Part shown: positions 50,958-53,527 of the stretch, in pieces
How the letters are laid out: the number at the start of each line of letters is the position of its first letter
Numbering within the stretch: the stretch's first letter is position 1
DNA from: JACZST01 sp964195155
GTDB lineage: Bacteria > Actinomycetota > Acidimicrobiia > Spongiisociales > UBA5794
Assembly (NCBI GenBank): GCA_964195155.1
Contig: CAXMOP010000033.1
Coordinates: forward strand, 1 to 53,527
Direction of reading: 5' to 3'
DNA: 53,527 nucleotides
Made by a program: the position numbers and the translations under genes
Notes under the pieces: model-generated
Databases searched by the model: none
The model's input: the letters and a program-made list of their open reading frames with translations, nothing else
What the model was told of the DNA's origin: nothing

Positions 50958-52436
50958 ATGGAGACCCGACTCCCCGCGCCGTCGTTGGTGGTTCTCGTTG
51001 GCCCGAGCGCGTCCGGCAAGACCACCTGGGCCCTCGAGCACTTCGCACAGAACGAAGTCATCTCCTCAGACGCCCTGCGCGCCATGGCCGGGACCGGCGC
51101 GGACGATCAGCAGGCCGGGACCACCGCGTTCGAGCTTCTCGAACAGATCGTGGACGAGCGGCTCGGCCGCGAGCTCACCACGGTGATCGACACGCTCGGA
51201 TTCGACCAGAAGCGCCGGGCGGGCTGGATTCAACGCGCCTGCCAAGCCGGGATCCCGGCCTACGCGGTCTTGTTCGACACTCCGGGTGAAGAGTGTGAGC
51301 GGCGCAACGCTCTGCGCGACCGTCCGATCCCAAAGACCGTACTGCGCAAGCAGGTCGCCCGATTTGCCAAGGTGTCTGATGCGATCGCGGACGAAGGCTT
51401 CGACCGGGTACTGAACGAACAGGCCGTTGCCGTGGTCGCGCCCCAGTTCATCCAGGAGCAGGCGGTGGAGACAATCTCAGATGCCGGCCACACCTTTGGG
51501 CTCATGATCAGCCGCTTCGACTGGCCAGGCGAGCGAAGTGAGCGAGCACCACAGCGTGCGTCGATCGCCCGTAGGGCCGAGGACGCGGGCTTCCGCGACC
51601 TGTGGGTGATGGATCACTTCCGCCAGATTCCACAGGTCGGGCGCGCTTGGGAAGACATGCCGGAGAGTTACACCGCCCTCGCCTACCTGGCGGGCGTCAC
51701 CAGCACCATCCGCCTTGGTGCCCTTGTCGCCGGCATCACCTATCGCAACCCCGTTCACCTTGGCAAGATCGTCGCCACGCTCGACGCCCTGTCCGGGGGG
51801 CGAGCGAATTGCGGCATCGGCGCAGCCTGGGACGAAGCCGAGCATCGCGCCTATGGGTGGGACTTTCCCCCGACAAGCGATCGGTACGAATTGCTCGAAG
51901 ACACCCTGAAGATGCTGCCCCTGCTGTGGGGAAAAGGATCACCACGCTTCGAGGGCAAAGTGATTCATGCCGACGAGCTCGTCTGTTACCCGCGCCCGAT
52001 TCAGGAGCACATCCCGATCCTCGTTGGGGGATCGGGGGAGAAGAAGACGCTCCGACTCGTCGCCGAGTACGCAGACGCCTGCAACGTGTTTGGTGATCCC
52101 GACCGGGTCCGACACAAGGTCGATGTTCTCGAGCGTCATTGCGCAGCAGTCGACCGCGACCCCGGCGAAATCGAGGTCACCCACCTCACCAGCGCGCTCG
52201 TCGCACGGGACCGCGACACGCTCCGGGAACGGGTGGAGCAGCTGCGCGGCCGTAATACCTCGGCCGAATCGTTCTCCCGTCGCAACGCCGCCGGGACGCC
52301 GGACGACCACGCCGAGCTTTTCTCGGCGTACTCCGACGCCGGGGCCTCACACTCGATCGTCGCTGTGCCCGACGTGCACCTCGACGGGAGCATCGAGGCG
52401 TTCGGCGACGTGATCGCCCACCTTGCGCCCCGGTAG
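50958..52436 (+). CDS. Fusion of P-loop kinase and F420-dependent LLM oxidoreductase
   Basis: A 492-residue two-domain protein. Residues about 10-172 are a zeta-toxin/polynucleotide-kinase-like P-loop domain: GPSASGKTTW (Walker A), VIDTLGFDQKRRAGWIQ, VLFDTPGEECERRNALRDRPIP (lid arginines). Residues about 178-492 are a luciferase-like F420-dependent oxidoreductase: FGLMISRFDWPGE, FRDLWVMDHFRQIPQ, LGALVAGITYRNPVHLGKIVATLDALSGGRANCGIGAAWDEAEH, IPILVGGSGEKKTLRLVAEYADACNVFG. No frame break separates the halves. Start at ATG 50958 with a weak GAG site. Joint function unknown; the kinase may prepare or sense a substrate for the redox half. Confidence 0.87.
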   Translation: METRLPAPSLVVLVGPSASGKTTWALEHFAQNEVISSDALRAMAGTGADDQQAGTTAFELLEQIVDERLGRELTTVIDTLGFDQKRRAGWIQRACQAGIPAYAVLFDTPGEECERRNALRDRPIPKTVLRKQVARFAKVSDAIADEGFDRVLNEQAVAVVAPQFIQEQAVETISDAGHTFGLMISRFDWPGERSERAPQRASIARRAEDAGFRDLWVMDHFRQIPQVGRAWEDMPESYTALAYLAGVTSTIRLGALVAGITYRNPVHLGKIVATLDALSGGRANCGIGAAWDEAEHRAYGWDFPPTSDRYELLEDTLKMLPLLWGKGSPRFEGKVIHADELVCYPRPIQEHIPILVGGSGEKKTLRLVAEYADACNVFGDPDRVRHKVDVLERHCAAVDRDPGEIEVTHLTSALVARDRDTLRERVEQLRGRNTSAESFSRRNAAGTPDDHAELFSAYSDAGASHSIVAVPDVHLDGSIEAFGDVIAHLAPR

Positions 52437-52579
52437 GAGGGTGGTCGCCAATGACGAGTACTGAGAGCCTCCCGCCCCAGATGTATTGATCCGTAAGGCT
52501 TTCGGGTGAGTCCCAGGGCTCGGCGGAGTATTGCCGACCATCCTCCTAGGGTGCACCGACCAATCGAAAGGAACAACAA

Positions 52580-53089
52580 ATGGGTACCCAGTACGACAGC
52601 GCACCCGAGCTCACCATCGATCTCGACAAGGCATACGGTGCCACCCTTCACACCTCCGAGGGCGACATCGCAATCCAGCTCTATGCGGCAGATGCGCCGC
52701 AGACCGTCAACAACTTTGTGTTCCTCGCAGGCGACGACTTCTACAACGACGTCATCTTCCATCGCGTCATCTCGGGGTTCATGATCCAGGGCGGCGACCC
52801 AACGGGCACCGGCTCGGGAGGCCCCGGCTATCAGTTCCGCGACGAGGTTCACGCCAAGACCAGCTACCCGCGTGGCACAGTCGCTATGGCCAACGCCGGT
52901 CCGAACACCAACGGCAGTCAGTTCTTCATCGTCCACCAGAACGCCGGTCTGCCAAACGCCTACACGATCTTCGGTGAGGTGACCGAAGGCATGGACATCG
53001 TCGACGCCATCGCCGAGAAGCCAACCGGAGCCCAGGATCGTCCCCACGACCCGGTGTCGATCAACTCGGTGACGATCACCGAAGGCTGA
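52580..53089 (+). CDS. Cyclophilin-type peptidyl-prolyl isomerase
   Basis: A 169-residue cytoplasmic cyclophilin. Active-site segments: FYNDVIFHRVISGFMIQGGDPTGTGSGGPGYQFRDE (catalytic Arg in FHRV, then FMIQGGD), GTVAMANAGPNTNGSQFFIVHQN and YTIFGEVTEGMDIVDAI. No signal peptide. AAGGA lies 9 nt before the ATG. It isomerises Xaa-Pro bonds during protein folding. Monocistronic. Confidence 0.94.
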   Translation: MGTQYDSAPELTIDLDKAYGATLHTSEGDIAIQLYAADAPQTVNNFVFLAGDDFYNDVIFHRVISGFMIQGGDPTGTGSGGPGYQFRDEVHAKTSYPRGTVAMANAGPNTNGSQFFIVHQNAGLPNAYTIFGEVTEGMDIVDAIAEKPTGAQDRPHDPVSINSVTITEG

Positions 53090-53134
53090 CTCCCGCCCGT
53101 CCCTGCTTCCGCGTCGCGCATGGAATCCCACTGA

Positions 53135-53275
53135 GAGTCCGATCGCATCCAAGTTTCAGAAGCCACCCACCAGCTCATCGAGGACAACTTCGGCACCACT
53201 GCACACGGACCGGTCGAAGTGAAAGGCAAAGGCATCCTCAACACCTACTGGCTCGAAACAGCGATCTTCGGCTAG
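53135..53275 (+). pseudogene. 3' remnant of a class 3 adenylate/guanylate cyclase gene
   Basis: Translation from about 53135 reads RIQVSEATHQLIEDNF, then GPVEVKGKGILNTYWLET and a TAG stop: the conserved end of class 3 nucleotide cyclase domains. A stop codon lies just upstream in frame, and there is no start or remainder of the domain. The TAG abuts a copy of the G/C-rich repeat. Only a fragment remains. Confidence 0.75.
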
Positions 53276-53287
53276 CGAGGCTTCTTC

Positions 53288-53527
53288 TTTGCCTCCCCCT
53301 CAGGGGAGGTGCCGAGCGCAGCGAGGCGGAGGGGGTCAAAACGTTGTCGCGTCCACGGCTAGACCCCCCTCCCCTCCCTACGGTCGGGACTCCCCCCTGA
53401 GGGGGGAGCAAAGAAAGGGCCGCGGCGCCACGCCCGACCCCCTTCCCCGAGTTGTAACGCATGCCCCAGTAAGGCGACTCCATTGCCTCCCCCTCAGGGG
53501 GAGGTGCCGAGCGTCAGCGAGGCGGAG
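53288..53527. repeat. G/C-rich dispersed repeat, copies at the window end
   Basis: One full copy (53288-53416) starts TTTGCCTCCCCCTCAGGGG and includes GCCGAGCGCAGCGAGGCGGA, the GGGGGTC/GACCCCC stem and ACTCCCCCCTGAGGGGGGAG then GCAAAG. A second copy begins at 53484 and is cut by the window end. No gene is seen from 53276 onward. Confidence 0.88.

Overview
The window is high-GC, densely coded DNA. Many genes overlap by 4 bp (ATGA or GTGA), GTG starts are common, and actinobacterial families are prominent: an F420-type luciferase-like oxidoreductase, class F sortases, a class II (B12-dependent) ribonucleotide reductase, ECF sigma factors and long acyl-CoA dehydrogenases. I infer an uncultured actinomycete, probably in or near Acidimicrobiia. 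No rRNA, tRNA, CRISPR array or intact mobile element was found.

Layout. 1-3501 (minus): acyl-CoA synthetase, class I glutamine amidotransferase and threonine dehydratase-like genes, with a 53-bp tandem duplication at the last junction. 3575-5851 (plus): a secreted protein, a small membrane protein and an MFS transporter. 6075-9749: NrdJ with its own -35/-10, two NrdR boxes 32 bp apart and a perfect DnaA box. 9886-13589: thioesterase-like protein, HtrA-type protease, ArsR-family regulator with a palindrome on its promoter, and a small coupled ORF. 13797-17122: MacB/LolCDE-like ABC pair. 17197-19843: frameshifted four-helix-bundle gene, two unknown proteins and FdhD. 19920-22212: EamA transporter diverging from an ECF sigma factor that overlaps a methyltransferase carrying an Ada zinc domain at its C-terminus. 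22320-25365: two tandem cassettes of secreted substrate plus class F sortase. 25402-31271: PLP enzyme, hydrolase, zinc-ribbon protein, acyltransferase, unknown protein and CPBP protease.

31272-34909 holds a block of G/C-rich dispersed repeats, then a tetR gene flanked by inverted 13-bp operator arrays, then two paralogous MDR oxidoreductases. 35243-38790 is a heterodimeric ABC exporter. 38791-44519 is the most accessory part: a lipoprotein, a TIR gene and a DUF2652-like gene each cut by an IS30 transposase 3' remnant, a frameshifted lipoprotein, and an ECF sigma factor with a membrane-anchored partner. 44520-53089 returns to housekeeping-type genes: glucose/sorbosone dehydrogenase-like lipoprotein, FKBP lipoprotein, acyl-CoA dehydrogenase, HAD phosphatase, DEAD-box helicase, a P-loop kinase/F420-oxidoreductase fusion and cyclophilin. 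The window ends in a class 3 cyclase 3' remnant and more copies of the G/C-rich repeat.

The best candidates for undescribed biology are the sigma/Ada-methyltransferase pair, the duplicated sortase cassettes with a shared non-LPXTG motif, the duplicated TetR promoter array that now faces no gene, and the kinase/F420-oxidoreductase fusion. Three genes are each broken by loss of one base in a short homopolymer, so sequencing error must be excluded before calling them pseudogenes.
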